Shown: in pieces, positions 30,162-40,422 of the stretch
How the letters are laid out: each line of letters starts with the position of its first letter
How positions within the stretch are numbered: the first letter of the stretch is position 1
Source: Staphylococcus xylosus NJ
GTDB taxonomy: Bacteria > Bacillota > Bacilli > Staphylococcales > Staphylococcaceae
Length of the DNA stretch: 64,000 nt
Assembly (NCBI RefSeq): GCF_000338275.1
Contig: NZ_ANMR01000043.1
Span: forward strand, 310,001-374,000
Direction: 5' to 3'
Translations under genes and position numbers: made by a program
Notes under the pieces: model-generated
Database searches by the model: none
Told to the model about the DNA's origin: nothing
The model's input: the letters and a program-made list of their open reading frames with translations, nothing else

Positions 30162-30318
30162 AAGAGGTTTATAGCGCAGTAAAAAAGATGTGTTTAGTTA
30201 TTAGCATTCACAATTTTACTTATACTCATAGTTATAATATAAAGCGTATTACTATGAGCGTAGCTATAAATCTCTTGCTCTAATTTTGAAATTAAATATA
30301 CATAAGATGAGAGGGATT
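30162..30318 (+). promoter_or_regulatory. Structured alsT leader with possible translational switch
   Basis: AAGAGGTTTATAGC (30162-30175) can pair with GCTATAAATCTCTT (30263-30276), 14 bp with one wobble, enclosing a second hairpin CTCATAGT/ACTATGAG. AATCTCT (30269-30275) can instead pair with AGGGATT (30312-30318), which is the alsT ribosome site. The two pairings exclude each other. It matches no riboswitch class I know; see findings. Confidence 0.5.
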
Positions 30319-30321
30319 AAA

Positions 30322-31764
30322 TTGAGAGATTTTGATGGTTTAATTCCAGATTGGTTCAAAACATTTGTCCAAGTCGGGAATGATTTAATCTGGTCACAGT
30401 ATTTAATTGGATTGTTAATAACAGCCGGTATATTCTTTACAATCGGTTCAAAATTTGTTCAGTTAAGATGGATTCCAGAAATGTTTCGCGCTGTTGGTGA
30501 AAAACCTGAAACATTAGATAATGGTAAGAAAGGTATTGCTCCATTCCAAGCGTTTGCAATTAGTGCAGCGTCACGTGTAGGTACAGGTAATATCGCTGGT
30601 GTTGCAACCGCAATTGTACTCGGTGGTCCTGGTGCTGTATTTTGGATGTGGGTTATCGCTTTTATCGGGGCAGCAAGTGCATTTATTGAAGCAACTTTAG
30701 CGCAAGTCTATAAAGTACCTGATAAAGAAGGCGGCTTCCGTGGTGGTCCAGCGTATTACATAACGAGAGGTTTAAACCAAAAATGGTTAGGTGTTGTTTT
30801 TGCAGTATTAATAACAATTACATTTGCATTTGTATTTAATACTGTTCAATCAAATACAATCGCTGAATCATTGAAAACACAATATAATGTAAGCCCTGCG
30901 ATAACAGGTATTGTATTGGCAGTATTTACAGCAATTATTATATTTGGTGGTGTGCGTAGTATTGCAACTATGTCATCAGTAATTGTGCCTGTAATGGCGA
31001 TATTATATATTTTCATGGTTGTTATCATCTTATTCATGAATTTCGATCAAATCATTCCTATGATTTCTACAATTATAAAAAGTGCATTTGGTTTTGAGCA
31101 AGCTACAGGTGGCGCAATCGGTGCTACAATTTTACAGGGTGTTAAACGTGGTTTGTTCTCGAATGAAGCGGGTATGGGTTCAGCACCTAATGCTGCTGCA
31201 ACAGCTGCTGCACCACACCCAGTCAAGCAAGGCTTAATTCAATCTTTAGGTGTATTCTTTGATACTATGCTTGTATGTACATCTACAGCCATCATGATTT
31301 TACTTTACACAGGTTTAGAATTTGGTGACAATGCAGCACAAGGTGTTGCAGTTACACAATCTGCTTTAAATGAACATTTAGGCAGTGTAGGCGGTATCTT
31401 TTTAACAATTGCGATTACGCTGTTTGCATTCTCTTCAGTTGTAGGTAACTATTATTATGGACAATCTAACATTGAATTTTTATCTAATAATAGAACGATT
31501 TTATTTATATTTAGATGCTTAGTGGTCGTGTTAGTATTTATTGGTGCAGTAGCTAAAACAGATGTTGTTTGGAGTACTGCCGATTTATTCATGGGATTAA
31601 TGGCAATTGTCAACTTAGTGGCAATCATTGGATTATCAAATATCGCATTTGCTGTTATGAACGATTACCAACGTCAACGTAGAGCCGGTAAAAAACCTAT
31701 TTTCAGACCAGAAGAATTAGAAATTAATTTATTTGGTATTGAAAGTTGGGGTATGAAAAAATAA
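30322..31764 (+). CDS. alsT: Sodium:alanine/glutamine symporter AlsT (AGCS family)
   Basis: 480-residue transporter with about 11 helices. The family motifs GTGNIAGVATAIVLGGPGAVFWMW and SNEAGMGSAPNAAATA are intact. AGCS proteins import alanine, glycine or glutamine with Na+; the staphylococcal AlsT has been linked to glutamine uptake. The TTG at 30322 (MRDFDGLIPDWF) follows GAGAGGG and aligns with homologues; an earlier TTG at 30286 lacks a ribosome site. A structured leader precedes it. Confidence 0.92.
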   Translation: MRDFDGLIPDWFKTFVQVGNDLIWSQYLIGLLITAGIFFTIGSKFVQLRWIPEMFRAVGEKPETLDNGKKGIAPFQAFAISAASRVGTGNIAGVATAIVLGGPGAVFWMWVIAFIGAASAFIEATLAQVYKVPDKEGGFRGGPAYYITRGLNQKWLGVVFAVLITITFAFVFNTVQSNTIAESLKTQYNVSPAITGIVLAVFTAIIIFGGVRSIATMSSVIVPVMAILYIFMVVIILFMNFDQIIPMISTIIKSAFGFEQATGGAIGATILQGVKRGLFSNEAGMGSAPNAAATAAAPHPVKQGLIQSLGVFFDTMLVCTSTAIMILLYTGLEFGDNAAQGVAVTQSALNEHLGSVGGIFLTIAITLFAFSSVVGNYYYGQSNIEFLSNNRTILFIFRCLVVVLVFIGAVAKTDVVWSTADLFMGLMAIVNLVAIIGLSNIAFAVMNDYQRQRRAGKKPIFRPEELEINLFGIESWGMKK

Positions 31765-31789
31765 TTAAAAATTATTTATATCAACATAT

Positions 31790-31840
31790 AGAGCCCTTCA
31801 AATAAATCACTGATTAGTGAGAATTTGGAAGGCTCTTTTA
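31790..31840 (+). terminator. Terminator of alsT
   Basis: AGAGCC...GGCTCT outer stem with an inner TCACT-GAT-TAGTGA hairpin, followed by TTTTA. Confidence 0.82.
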
Positions 31841-31904
31841 TGTCTTTCAATTTTTGAAAATACACTATATAATATTGATTGACAGAAAAAGAAGGATGAT
31901 TCAT

Positions 31905-32768
31905 GTGAGTGATTACCTGATAACTAAGGTTTTAAATAATAATGTTATTATCTGTAAAAAAGCACAAGAAGAATATGTGCTCATTGCTAAAGGCATTGGC
32001 TTTAATAAAAAAAGTGGCATGACTTTGCAAGAAAATCAAACAGTTGAGAAAACGTATATATTAGATCAAAAGTCTCAACAAGACCATTATAAATCTCTGG
32101 TTGAACAAGCTGATGACACATTAATTCAAGCAGTAATTGAAGCTGTTAATATTATTACGAATTCAGTAATGAAGATAGATAATCAAAAATTAGTCATATC
32201 TTTAACTGATCATATTATATTTGCATATAACCGATTGAAACAAAATCAATTAATAAATAATCCTTTTGTTGTAGAAACAAAGCAATTATATACAGAGGCA
32301 TATGGCATTGCTGAAAAAGTAATAAATCGTTTAAACCATGTATTAGATGTGAATTTTCCGGAAGACGAAATAGGGTTTATAGCATTACATATAGCTTCTA
32401 ATACCGAAACTTTACCTATACGTGAAATGGAACTGATTAATCGTTTGATTAATAAAAGTATATTTATTCTAGAACATGATTTAAAACATGAAATAGAAAA
32501 AGACACAGTCCAGTATCAGCGCTTTATTAGGCATATTCAATTTTTAATTAAAAGATTGAGAACTGGAGAAAATTTGCAAAAAACAAATGCATTTGAAGAG
32601 TTATTGAAAACTCAGTATCCTTTATGCTTCAATATCGCATTAAAAATAATGAAAATGTTGCAGCAGGAATTGGGTATTAAAATATATGATGCAGAAGTTA
32701 TTTATTTAACTTTGCATGTCTATCATTTTATGGTTGTTGCTGATCATACGGATACATCTAATGATTAA
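31905..32768 (+). CDS. glcT: Transcription antiterminator GlcT (BglG family)
   Basis: 287 residues: an N-terminal CAT RNA-binding domain (about 1-60, YLITKVLNNNVIICKKAQEEYVLIAKGIGFNKKSG) and two PTS-regulation domains (about 65-170 and 175-280). PRD histidines are visible in TDHIIFA and IALHIAS. In the absence of glucose PTS phosphorylation signals it prevents termination in front of ptsG; its RNA target is not in this window. The GTG at 31905 is 9 nt from AAGG and gives the family N-terminus; the ATG at 31896 abuts the ribosome site. Confidence 0.92.
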   Translation: MSDYLITKVLNNNVIICKKAQEEYVLIAKGIGFNKKSGMTLQENQTVEKTYILDQKSQQDHYKSLVEQADDTLIQAVIEAVNIITNSVMKIDNQKLVISLTDHIIFAYNRLKQNQLINNPFVVETKQLYTEAYGIAEKVINRLNHVLDVNFPEDEIGFIALHIASNTETLPIREMELINRLINKSIFILEHDLKHEIEKDTVQYQRFIRHIQFLIKRLRTGENLQKTNAFEELLKTQYPLCFNIALKIMKMLQQELGIKIYDAEVIYLTLHVYHFMVVADHTDTSND

Positions 32769-32790
32769 AGTCTTTAAATAGTTTACATTT

Positions 32791-32830
32791 AAAAATACGA
32801 TGTCACTAAATAGTGTGACGTCGTATTTTT
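32791..32830. terminator. Bidirectional terminator after glcT
   Basis: AAAAATACGATGTCAC pairs with GTGACGTCGTATTTTT around TAAATAGT. Confidence 0.92.
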
Positions 32831-33060
32831 AATTTCGTAATTATATTTATTATATATTGTTAATATCTATGACAAATTTGGAGTTTATAGAAAACTAAAT
32901 GTGTAATTAGTTGCATATTATAAAGTTGGGGTTAAGAGTTTTAATTGTGTGTAATGAAAGTATTATGTTTTTATTTATGTATGCAAATTTACTTTACTAT
33001 ACCAATTAAAAATCATAGAATTAGTTTTAAAGTTGGTTTGTTTAAAGGGGATGTTTTCGT

Positions 33061-34152
33061 ATTAAGTACTATGATGAAATTCCTATAATTAGGTCAGTGG
33101 CAGCTATGCTTGTTGTTGCTATTCATACAGTTAATAGTATCGCACTTTCAGGAGACTCGTTCACTTCAGATGGGTTAGGATATATAAATCAAATTGCAAG
33201 GTTAGGCACACCTATTTTTGCAGTAGTTAGTGCTTTTTTATTAACTATTTCTGTCATTCATAAAGGCTTTAGTTTGAATTATTTTATAAAATCAAGGTTT
33301 AGCAAAATCTTAATTCCTTATATTATATGGACAATTTTTTATTTATTATACAGGGCTTATTTTTTACATAACTTAGAAGATGATGGTAAATTAATAAATT
33401 ATTTTGTATTCGGTAAGGCAAATTTTCATTTATATTTTATATTAACTGTAATACAATTCTATTTTTTATTTCCATTTGTACACAAATTTAAAAAAGGATG
33501 GCCAATTATTACTTTATTCATAGTTGCAACTATTGCTAATATAGTTTGGATAATGATGGGACCAGTTTCATTGGGCGGTGGTGGAGTAGAACGGTTTGTA
33601 AATGATAAACTCTTCATTATGAACTGGATCTCCTTTTTCGTTTTAGGTATTGTTTACGCAAAATTTTATAATGAAATAAAAGTACTGATATTCAAATATA
33701 AGGCGTTACTTTCAATTATTATAGGTATATTATTTATTGATTTATTGATCAGTATTGATTTAGACAATTTACACAGTTCAATCCATGTTTCAAATATAAT
33801 TTATATCCCGTTTTTTATTGTGTTTCTTAACTACATGTTTGAACATGTAAAGAAAAATAAAATAATTTTGCGTATACTAACATTAATAGGAGATTACTCT
33901 ATGGGCGTCTATTTAGTACATTATGTAGCAATCCAATTCGTGAAGCGTTTGCCTCTTGTTGAGGAGATTGATGCTCAAAGTAAATTTATGGGTGTATTTA
34001 TAGCAGCTGTTGCTTTATCAGTATTCATTGTATACTTAATTGGCAAGCTACCATTTGGAAATTACATTGTACCTATTCCGAAAAAGAAAGCTAGTAAACA
34101 CCTTACTAATATTCGAGATAATAGTGATACTGGTAATGAAGCAACGACGTAA
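33061..34152 (+). CDS. Acyltransferase-3 family membrane protein, start uncertain
   Basis: Up to 363 residues with about ten membrane helices, of the OafA/IcaC-like acyltransferase-3 family (SVAAMLVVAIHTVNS with the conserved His, RLGTPIFAVVSAFLL, LIPYIIW, YSMGVYLVHY). It probably O-acylates a surface polymer. The family N-terminus extends upstream of the GTG at 33097, but in that frame only an ATT at 33061 is available, 10 nt from AAAGGGG. Removing one T from TTTT at 33054-33057 would fuse an ATG at 33051 in frame, so a frameshift is the alternative. Confidence 0.78.
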   Translation: MKYYDEIPIIRSVAAMLVVAIHTVNSIALSGDSFTSDGLGYINQIARLGTPIFAVVSAFLLTISVIHKGFSLNYFIKSRFSKILIPYIIWTIFYLLYRAYFLHNLEDDGKLINYFVFGKANFHLYFILTVIQFYFLFPFVHKFKKGWPIITLFIVATIANIVWIMMGPVSLGGGGVERFVNDKLFIMNWISFFVLGIVYAKFYNEIKVLIFKYKALLSIIIGILFIDLLISIDLDNLHSSIHVSNIIYIPFFIVFLNYMFEHVKKNKIILRILTLIGDYSMGVYLVHYVAIQFVKRLPLVEEIDAQSKFMGVFIAAVALSVFIVYLIGKLPFGNYIVPIPKKKASKHLTNIRDNSDTGNEATT

Positions 34153-34675
34153 AAATGAAAATAAAGTATTTTTAAATCTCTGGGACATAAATATCTCTGT
34201 ATAAAGAATAAACATCAATTTCTACTGAGTATATATAGAAATTGGTGTTTTTTTGATTTTTATGAAATATTGAAGCTTACAATAGTAATGTAAGTTGAGT
34301 CATGTTATAACCTTTATACATAAGGCGTCTTTTTTTAAGATTATGTGATGGTAATTTTATTATACGCAAGGGCCTTATTTTTTGTACTAAGATACATGAA
34401 TTTTAACGATTTAGCTTTCTGTGTTCAATAATACTTTTAATTTAAGTATTATTTAGAAAAATTTGGAAAATGTGTTTAATTATAATGGAATAGTGAATAA
34501 TTTATGCAGAAGCGAGATGACAATTATAATTTAGTATAATAGATGATTGTCATATAGAGGATGTGTTATTATTAAGCATAGTACAATAAACTATTAAAGT
34601 TTTTTATAATAGAGTTTTGTACCTTCTTTTTATAATCATAACAAGTAATTACTATTTCTAGAATTAATTTAAGGT
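34153..34675. other. Gene-free interval with a terminator
   Basis: About 520 nt, AT-rich. Only the terminator at 34210-34254 and a weak second candidate near 34320-34385 are seen; no credible reading frame. Confidence 0.5.
34210..34254 (+). terminator. Terminator of the acyltransferase gene
   Basis: AAACATCAATTTCTA pairs with TAGAAATTGGTGTTT, followed by TTTTTG. Confidence 0.88.
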
Positions 34676-34687
34676 ATGGTGAGTTAT

Positions 34688-35914
34688 ATGTCGAATGAAG
34701 ACAATGTAAGACAAGAAAATAAGAAGGGGAAAGATAAGTTAAAGCTTAGTTTCCCTGAAACCCGCTTCATGAAGTTTGCGGGGGGCAAAGACTTACTTTT
34801 TGGTTTGTTAATTTTAATATTAGTAGGTATAGCTATATTTATATTTGATCAAGTATCTTATATTTTTAAACCGTTTATTATTATTTTTAATACTATTGCT
34901 GCACCTATTATTGTTTCAGTGATTTTATATTATCTATTGAATCCATTAGTCAATTTAATGGAACGTTATAATATTTCTAGATTATGGGGCGTAATCATAT
35001 TATTTTTGTTGATTGTAGGTGTCATAACACTTGTTATTAACCTTTTGATACCTGTGATAGGGTCTCAATTTAGAAGTTTTGGTAATAATTTCCCATTATA
35101 TGTAGATAAAGTCAATCAATTTATAGATAGTGTTACAAAGTATTCCTTGATATCGAATTTCTATAGTCAAATTCAAGAACAATTGGATGCGTTGGCTAAC
35201 AAATTGCCATCTATGGTTTCAGATTACTTCAACGGATTTGGTTCAAAGGTTAAGAATTTTGCTGAGGCAATTGTAAATGTAGGTGTAGTCATTGCGACAA
35301 CACCATTTGTGTTGTTCTTTATGTTAAAAGATGGACATCGTTTTAAAGAATTTTCTACAAAATTAATGCCACCTAAATTCAGAAAAGATTATCATGATTT
35401 ATTAGACAAAATGAGTGTTCAAGTTGGTTCTTATATTCAAGGTCAAATTATTGTATCATTTTGTATTGGTATTTTATTATTTATAGGTTATAGCATTATT
35501 GGGTTAGATTATAGCTTGATTTTAGCATCAATCGCTGCTGTTACAAGTGTGGTTCCGTACATTGGTCCTACAATTGCAATATCACCAGCAATTATTATTG
35601 CGCTAATAACTTCCCCAATTATGTTATTGAAATTAATTGTAGTTTGGACGGCTGTTCAGTTTATCGAAGGTCATCTAATTTCACCTAATGTCATGGGTAA
35701 AACACTTAAAATACACCCACTAACAATTATTTTCATCTTGTTAAGTGCAGGTAACTTATTAGGTATTGTAGGTGTGATTTTAGGTATACCGGCTTATGCA
35801 ATATTAAAAGTCTTGGTTTCACATTTATATAGTATGTTTAAACGTAGATATAATAAGTATTATGGTGAAGATGCTGGAGAATATGAAATTACTACGGATG
35901 AAGAAATTCGTTAA
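34688..35914 (+). CDS. AI-2E family transporter
   Basis: 408-residue polytopic protein of the TqsA/PerM superfamily, with about eight hydrophobic segments and the conserved central FMLKDGHRFKEF and the TSVVPYIGPTIAISPAI and QFIEGHLISPNVMGKTLKIHPL motifs. Members export autoinducer-2 or act as Na+(Li+)/H+ antiporters; the role here is unknown. The ATG at 34688 follows GGTGAG, and the earlier ATG at 34676 lacks spacing. In S. aureus a homologue also precedes mprF. Confidence 0.86.
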   Translation: MSNEDNVRQENKKGKDKLKLSFPETRFMKFAGGKDLLFGLLILILVGIAIFIFDQVSYIFKPFIIIFNTIAAPIIVSVILYYLLNPLVNLMERYNISRLWGVIILFLLIVGVITLVINLLIPVIGSQFRSFGNNFPLYVDKVNQFIDSVTKYSLISNFYSQIQEQLDALANKLPSMVSDYFNGFGSKVKNFAEAIVNVGVVIATTPFVLFFMLKDGHRFKEFSTKLMPPKFRKDYHDLLDKMSVQVGSYIQGQIIVSFCIGILLFIGYSIIGLDYSLILASIAAVTSVVPYIGPTIAISPAIIIALITSPIMLLKLIVVWTAVQFIEGHLISPNVMGKTLKIHPLTIIFILLSAGNLLGIVGVILGIPAYAILKVLVSHLYSMFKRRYNKYYGEDAGEYEITTDEEIR

Positions 35915-36024
35915 ATTATTATAAGTTTTGTTCAGTATGCTTTGACAATAAACAATATTTTAATTTCGATTTTATATCATAATAGTGTTCATACTGAAGC
36001 AGTTGGCTAGTAAACAAAATTGAT

Positions 36025-36077
36025 AAGCGTCTATAGATATAATGCAGATACATACTGTAATCTATAGGCGTTTTTAT
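36025..36077 (+). terminator. Terminator of the AI-2E family gene
   Basis: AAGCGTCTATAGAT pairs with ATCTATAGGCGTTT across about 21 nt, then TTTAT. Confidence 0.8.
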
Positions 36078-36104
36078 AATATACTATAGTTATAAAAACT
36101 ATTG

Positions 36105-36154
36105 AGGACGAGATGATGAAATCAACTTCTAAAATGTGGTTCTTGTCTCGTCCT
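36105..36154. repeat. Second dyad before mprF
   Basis: AGGACGAGA pairs perfectly with TCTCGTCCT across 32 nt. No U run follows, so it may be a leader structure or a degenerate member of the local hairpin repeats. Confidence 0.5.
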
Positions 36155-36402
36155 TAATTATTTTCATGATGATTTATTAACTTACTGAATTAGATTGTCG
36201 TTATACATGGAAGTTTTGTACAATATGGCTATATTATTGAGAATTCCACCCTATTTAATGACGTTTAATTCATGATATTTAAAATTAAGTCATACATCTA
36301 ACAATTTTGTTAGTAGTTATTATTAAAAATTTTATTTATTATGTATTGTTCTTGTGCTATATTTTTATGGAACGATTAGATTATTAAAAGTGAAGTGAAA
36401 AG

Positions 36403-38928
36403 ATGTCAAAAGAATTGAGAAGCAAATTATTTTCTATATTAAAAATTGCATTCGCATTTACGTTATTTATAATTGTTGCTATTACTTTATACAAAGAGCT
36501 CTCACATATTAATCTCAAAGACGCAATAAAATCATTTAGTAAAATTAATAGATTTTGGCTTGTTACACTGTTCTTTAGTGGTGGCGCATCTATTATAGTG
36601 CTTTCAATGTATGATGTGATTTTAGCTAAAACATTAAAGTTAAAAATTGGTTTAGGTAAAACGATTAGAATTGGTTATATTGTTAATGCTTTAAATGCTG
36701 TTGTTGGCTTTGGGGGATTTATAGGGGCCAGTGTACGTTTTCTATTTTATAAGAATACAACTGAAGATAAAAAAGCGCTTTTACATACCATTTCTATTGT
36801 TTTAATTTCAATGTTAACTGGTTTGAGTTTGCTTTCTATCTTAGTAGTGATTCATGTCTTTGATATTTCACATATTTTTACACCGTATCCATGGGTTAAG
36901 TGGTTAATGTACGTAGTAGCATTGTTTTTACCAATATTTGTAGTATTTACTATAATTAAGCCAGTACAAAAAACACATAGATTGCTTGGCGTATATTGCA
37001 CAATTGTTTCAGGTGTTGAATGGTTTGTTGCAGCATTAGTGTTATACATGGCAATGGCTATCGTGGGTGTTCAAATACCTTTTGCTACATTTATGGGGAT
37101 TTTTATTCTAGCAGCGTTATCGGGGTTAATTAGTTTTATTCCTGGTGGATTTGGTACATTTGATTTAGTTGTACTGTTAGGTTTGAAGGCATTAAATATT
37201 GATGAGGAAGCAATCGTATTAGGTTTATTACTTTATCGTTTTGCTTATTATTTATTCCCTGTACTTATTGCATTGATTTTATCTACATTTGAATTCCGTA
37301 GTACTGCCAAACGTTACTGGGAAGATTCACGCATATTAGTGCCAGTAAAAGATATGACGTCCTTATTAGGCTCATATCAAAAGGACATAATTGCACGTGT
37401 ACCATCTTTTGCTATGGCACTTTTATTGCTATTTACGAGTTTAGTATTCTTTTTGAATAATTTAACAATTATTTATGATGGATTATATGATTCAAATCAT
37501 TATATCTATTATATTATTGTTTCAATTCATACATGTGCTTGTTTATTATTATTATTAAATGTCATAGGCGTATATAAATTATCTAAACGTGCGATACTAT
37601 TCGCAATTATTTCTGTATTGTTTATATTTATTGCAACGGCTTATACGTATGCATCATTCATACTATTAAGTTGGCTTACAGTAATCTTTGTATTATTGCT
37701 TGTATTTTATAAACGGGCTCGGATTATCAAACGACCGTTTAGATATTCCAAGTTATTATTAAGTATTTTTACAGGTACGATAATACTTTATATTAATCAT
37801 CTTGTGGTTAAGAGTACGTTTTATTCCTTAGATATTTATCATATTGAAATGCTGACTTCTATTTTGAGATATTATTTCTGGATTACTATTTTATTAGTAG
37901 CAATTATAGTTGGAGTTATTGTATGGTGGTTTGAATACAGATATAGATTATCAAATAGTAGAGATAACATCGCTACCTGTGAAGCGATTATTGATAAATA
38001 TAATGGGAACTATTTAAGTCACTTAATGTACAGTGGAGATAAGAAATTTTTTATAAATGACAATGAAGATGCTTTTGTAATGTATCGCTATCATAATAAT
38101 ACGTATATTATTTTAGGTGATCCAATTGGTAATACAGAATCATTTTACAATTTATTAGAATCATTTTATCAAGAAGCGGAATATTTAGGTTATGATATTA
38201 TTTTTTATCAAGTAACGGATAAACACATGTCACTCTATCATAGTTTTGGTAATCAATTCTTTAAATTAGGTGAAGAAGCTATTATAAATTTAACAACATT
38301 TACAACGTCAGGGAAGAAAAAGCGTGGTTTGCGAGCGACGCTAAACAAACTTGATGATTTGGGTTATTCATTTGAAGTGGTGAATCCACCTTTCTCACAA
38401 CAGATGATTACTGATTTAAAAGCCATCAGTGATGAATGGTTAGCTGATAAAAATGAAATGCATTTTTCTGTTGGTAGTTTTGACGTAAATTATATATCAC
38501 AAGCTCCGATAGGCGTGTTAAAAGATAATGAACAATCCATCATTGCTTTCTGTACATTGATGCCAACTTACTATAGTGGCGTGATTTCAGTTGATTTAAT
38601 ACGTTGGAAACAAGACATTGAGTTGCCATTAATGGATAGTTTATATTTGAATATGCTACTTTGGTCAAAAGCTAATAACTACGAACATTTTAATATGGGA
38701 ATGGCGACGTTATCTAATGTTGGACAAATTCCTTATTCATTTTATGGGGAAAGGATCGCTGGGCGTGTGTTTGAACATTTCAACGGCCTATATAGATTCC
38801 AAGGTCTCAGAAGATATAAAGAGAAATTTAATCCGAAATGGGAGCCAAGATTTCTCGTTTATCGTAAACGCCACTCATTATGGGTGAGCATGTTAAAAGT
38901 AATGCGTATCATTAGAAAAAATAGTTAA
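36403..38928 (+). CDS. mprF: Lysylphosphatidylglycerol synthase/flippase MprF
   Basis: 841-residue bifunctional protein (S. aureus 840). The N-terminal half (about 1-510) has 12-14 membrane helices and the flippase region [20 protein letters not shown]; the C-terminal DUF2156 cytosolic domain (about 520-841) transfers lysine from Lys-tRNA to phosphatidylglycerol (motifs [34 protein letters not shown]). It lowers membrane negative charge and gives resistance to cationic antimicrobial peptides and daptomycin. Monocistronic. Confidence 0.97.
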   Translation: MSKELRSKLFSILKIAFAFTLFIIVAITLYKELSHINLKDAIKSFSKINRFWLVTLFFSGGASIIVLSMYDVILAKTLKLKIGLGKTIRIGYIVNALNAVVGFGGFIGASVRFLFYKNTTEDKKALLHTISIVLISMLTGLSLLSILVVIHVFDISHIFTPYPWVKWLMYVVALFLPIFVVFTIIKPVQKTHRLLGVYCTIVSGVEWFVAALVLYMAMAIVGVQIPFATFMGIFILAALSGLISFIPGGFGTFDLVVLLGLKALNIDEEAIVLGLLLYRFAYYLFPVLIALILSTFEFRSTAKRYWEDSRILVPVKDMTSLLGSYQKDIIARVPSFAMALLLLFTSLVFFLNNLTIIYDGLYDSNHYIYYIIVSIHTCACLLLLLNVIGVYKLSKRAILFAIISVLFIFIATAYTYASFILLSWLTVIFVLLLVFYKRARIIKRPFRYSKLLLSIFTGTIILYINHLVVKSTFYSLDIYHIEMLTSILRYYFWITILLVAIIVGVIVWWFEYRYRLSNSRDNIATCEAIIDKYNGNYLSHLMYSGDKKFFINDNEDAFVMYRYHNNTYIILGDPIGNTESFYNLLESFYQEAEYLGYDIIFYQVTDKHMSLYHSFGNQFFKLGEEAIINLTTFTTSGKKKRGLRATLNKLDDLGYSFEVVNPPFSQQMITDLKAISDEWLADKNEMHFSVGSFDVNYISQAPIGVLKDNEQSIIAFCTLMPTYYSGVISVDLIRWKQDIELPLMDSLYLNMLLWSKANNYEHFNMGMATLSNVGQIPYSFYGERIAGRVFEHFNGLYRFQGLRRYKEKFNPKWEPRFLVYRKRHSLWVSMLKVMRIIRKNS

Positions 38929-38938
38929 AGTACAACAT

Positions 38939-38977
38939 GAAGCACCCCACATGTCATATGCATGTGGGGTGCTTTTT
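38939..38977 (+). terminator. Terminator of mprF
   Basis: AAGCACCCCACATG pairs with CATGTGGGGTGCTT around TCATATG, then TTT. Confidence 0.92.
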
Positions 38978-38978
38978 A

Positions 38979-39383
38979 AGGAGTTTAATAGTGCTTAATG
39001 GTTTGTGTAGTTAACCTTTGGAGAAGTTATTAACTACTTTAATAAACTAACAATTGTTACCCTTTTAAATATCATTTTGATTCTAACTACATTTGAATTT
39101 CTCGTTACCCCTTTGTTAAAGGTACAATATAAATATATCATCAATAGAAAACGCTTTCAATAGTGTATTGAAATCTTATTCACTTTATTATGGAGATATT
39201 ATACGTACGTTTTCTTATTAATATTTATATGTATTATTACTTATTCTAAGTGACAGGTCAAAAAAGACTTCCATTTATAGTGATAAATCACACGGATTAA
39301 CGCTATTTTTTATTTTAAACAAAAAATAATTTAATAAATTAATCATGGAAACTTCTGTTAAATAGAGAAAATATGTGATATTA
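38979..39383. other. Long upstream region of the rbs operon
   Basis: About 400 nt without a gene. It contains the cre site at 39146-39159; a promoter upstream of that site is possible but no strong -35/-10 pair is seen. Confidence 0.5.
39146..39159 (+). promoter_or_regulatory. CcpA cre site upstream of rbs
   Basis: AGAAAACGCTTTCA matches 13 of 14 positions of the cre consensus TGNAARCGNWWNCA. Catabolite repression of ribose uptake is inferred. Confidence 0.75.
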
Positions 39384-39397
39384 TGAAAACGGTTACA
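39384..39397 (+). promoter_or_regulatory. RbsR-like operator before rbsR
   Basis: TGAAAACGGTTACA shares the half-site GGTTACA and 11 of 14 positions with the palindrome before rbsD, suggesting autoregulation. Confidence 0.6.
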
Positions 39398-39414
39398 TAA
39401 GAGGGGTGATTTTA

Positions 39415-40380
39415 CTGACAACGATAAAAGATGTAGCACTATTAGCTGGTTGCTCAGTTGCAACTGTTTCTAGAGCGATTAACAATACTGGGTATGTTAA
39501 AGCAGAAACGCGATCGCAAATTGACCGTGCAATTGTAGAATTGAATTACCAACCAAATGAAGCGGCAAGAACATTATACAAAAGAAAATCAAAAATGATT
39601 GGATTGCTCCTACCAGACATAAGTAATCCATTCTTTACGTTAATTGCAAGGGGAGTAGAAGATGTTGCTGTTGAACATGGTTACCAAGTTTTAATTGGTA
39701 ACAGTGATAATGATATAGAAAAAGCAAAGGCTTATTTAACAACGTTTGTATCTCATAATTGTGCTGGCATGATTACTACTGCACTTAACGAAAAGATAAT
39801 TGAAAATATGTTAGAACCTCTTCATATGCCTTTTGTATTTGTCGACCGAACTAATAATGAAATATCAGGTGTTTCAACTGATCATTATGAAGGTGGACAA
39901 CGTCAAGCAGAGCTTGTTATTGAAGGAGTTTGTAATTATGGTCTAGTCGTACATGAAGATTTAACTATTGATGCTTTTAAATCTCGCGTTAAAGGTGTAG
40001 TGTCAATTTTTAAAGAACGTGGTATTAACTATAAAACATATTTAGCGCAGGATTTAAACGATGAAGGTTCATTTATTAATTTAATTAGGATGCACAATAT
40101 AGATAGTATTATCTGCAGTAATGATTTATTAGCAATTAAAGTAATGGGGATACTTCAACAACATAACTTGCAAATTCCAAAGGATGTTCAAATTGTAGGG
40201 TATGATAATATACCATTTTCAACTATGACATTTCCCAAAATTAGTACAATCGATCAGTCGGCTTATCGTTTGGGAGAACTAGCAATGTCAAAGTTACTTA
40301 AATTGTATGATAATCAAGATTATGTCGAACTAGAAAAAGTAGCAATTTCCGTAATAAAGAGATCGAGTACACGTCATTAA
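39415..40380 (+). CDS. rbsR: Ribose operon repressor RbsR (LacI family), probable CTG start
   Basis: 321 residues: an N-terminal LacI helix-turn-helix ([21 protein letters not shown] at 3-23) and a periplasmic-binding-like sensor domain ([43 protein letters not shown]). Family members begin M-T/A-TIKDVA; that position is a CTG at 39415, 7 nt from AGGGGTG. The in-frame GTG at 39406 overlaps that site. It should repress rbsDACB and its own gene until ribose or a derivative binds. First gene of rbsRDACB. Confidence 0.88.
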   Translation: MTTIKDVALLAGCSVATVSRAINNTGYVKAETRSQIDRAIVELNYQPNEAARTLYKRKSKMIGLLLPDISNPFFTLIARGVEDVAVEHGYQVLIGNSDNDIEKAKAYLTTFVSHNCAGMITTALNEKIIENMLEPLHMPFVFVDRTNNEISGVSTDHYEGGQRQAELVIEGVCNYGLVVHEDLTIDAFKSRVKGVVSIFKERGINYKTYLAQDLNDEGSFINLIRMHNIDSIICSNDLLAIKVMGILQQHNLQIPKDVQIVGYDNIPFSTMTFPKISTIDQSAYRLGELAMSKLLKLYDNQDYVELEKVAISVIKRSSTRH

Positions 40381-40389
40381 TGCGTAACA

Positions 40390-40403
40390 TGTAACGGGTT
40401 ACA
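40390..40403 (+). promoter_or_regulatory. RbsR-like operator before rbsD
   Basis: TGTAACGGGTTACA is a near-perfect LacI-family palindrome between rbsR and rbsD. GTAACATGTAAC also gives a direct repeat of the half-site. Confidence 0.72.
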
Positions 40404-40422
40404 CAAAAAAAGGAGTGGTTTG

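Larger units (their letters stand above)
35915..36402. other. Gene-free interval upstream of mprF
   Basis: About 490 nt holding two long dyads (36025-36077 and 36105-36154) and then AT-rich DNA that should contain the mprF promoter. No reading frame supported. Confidence 0.5.

Noticed and set aside
30162-30276. Lysine, glycine or other known riboswitch before alsT
   Set aside because: Core conserved sequences of those classes are absent; reported only as an unassigned structured leader.
34320-34385. Second terminator after the acyltransferase gene
   Set aside because: AAGG/CCTT arms are short and mismatched; not strong enough to list separately.
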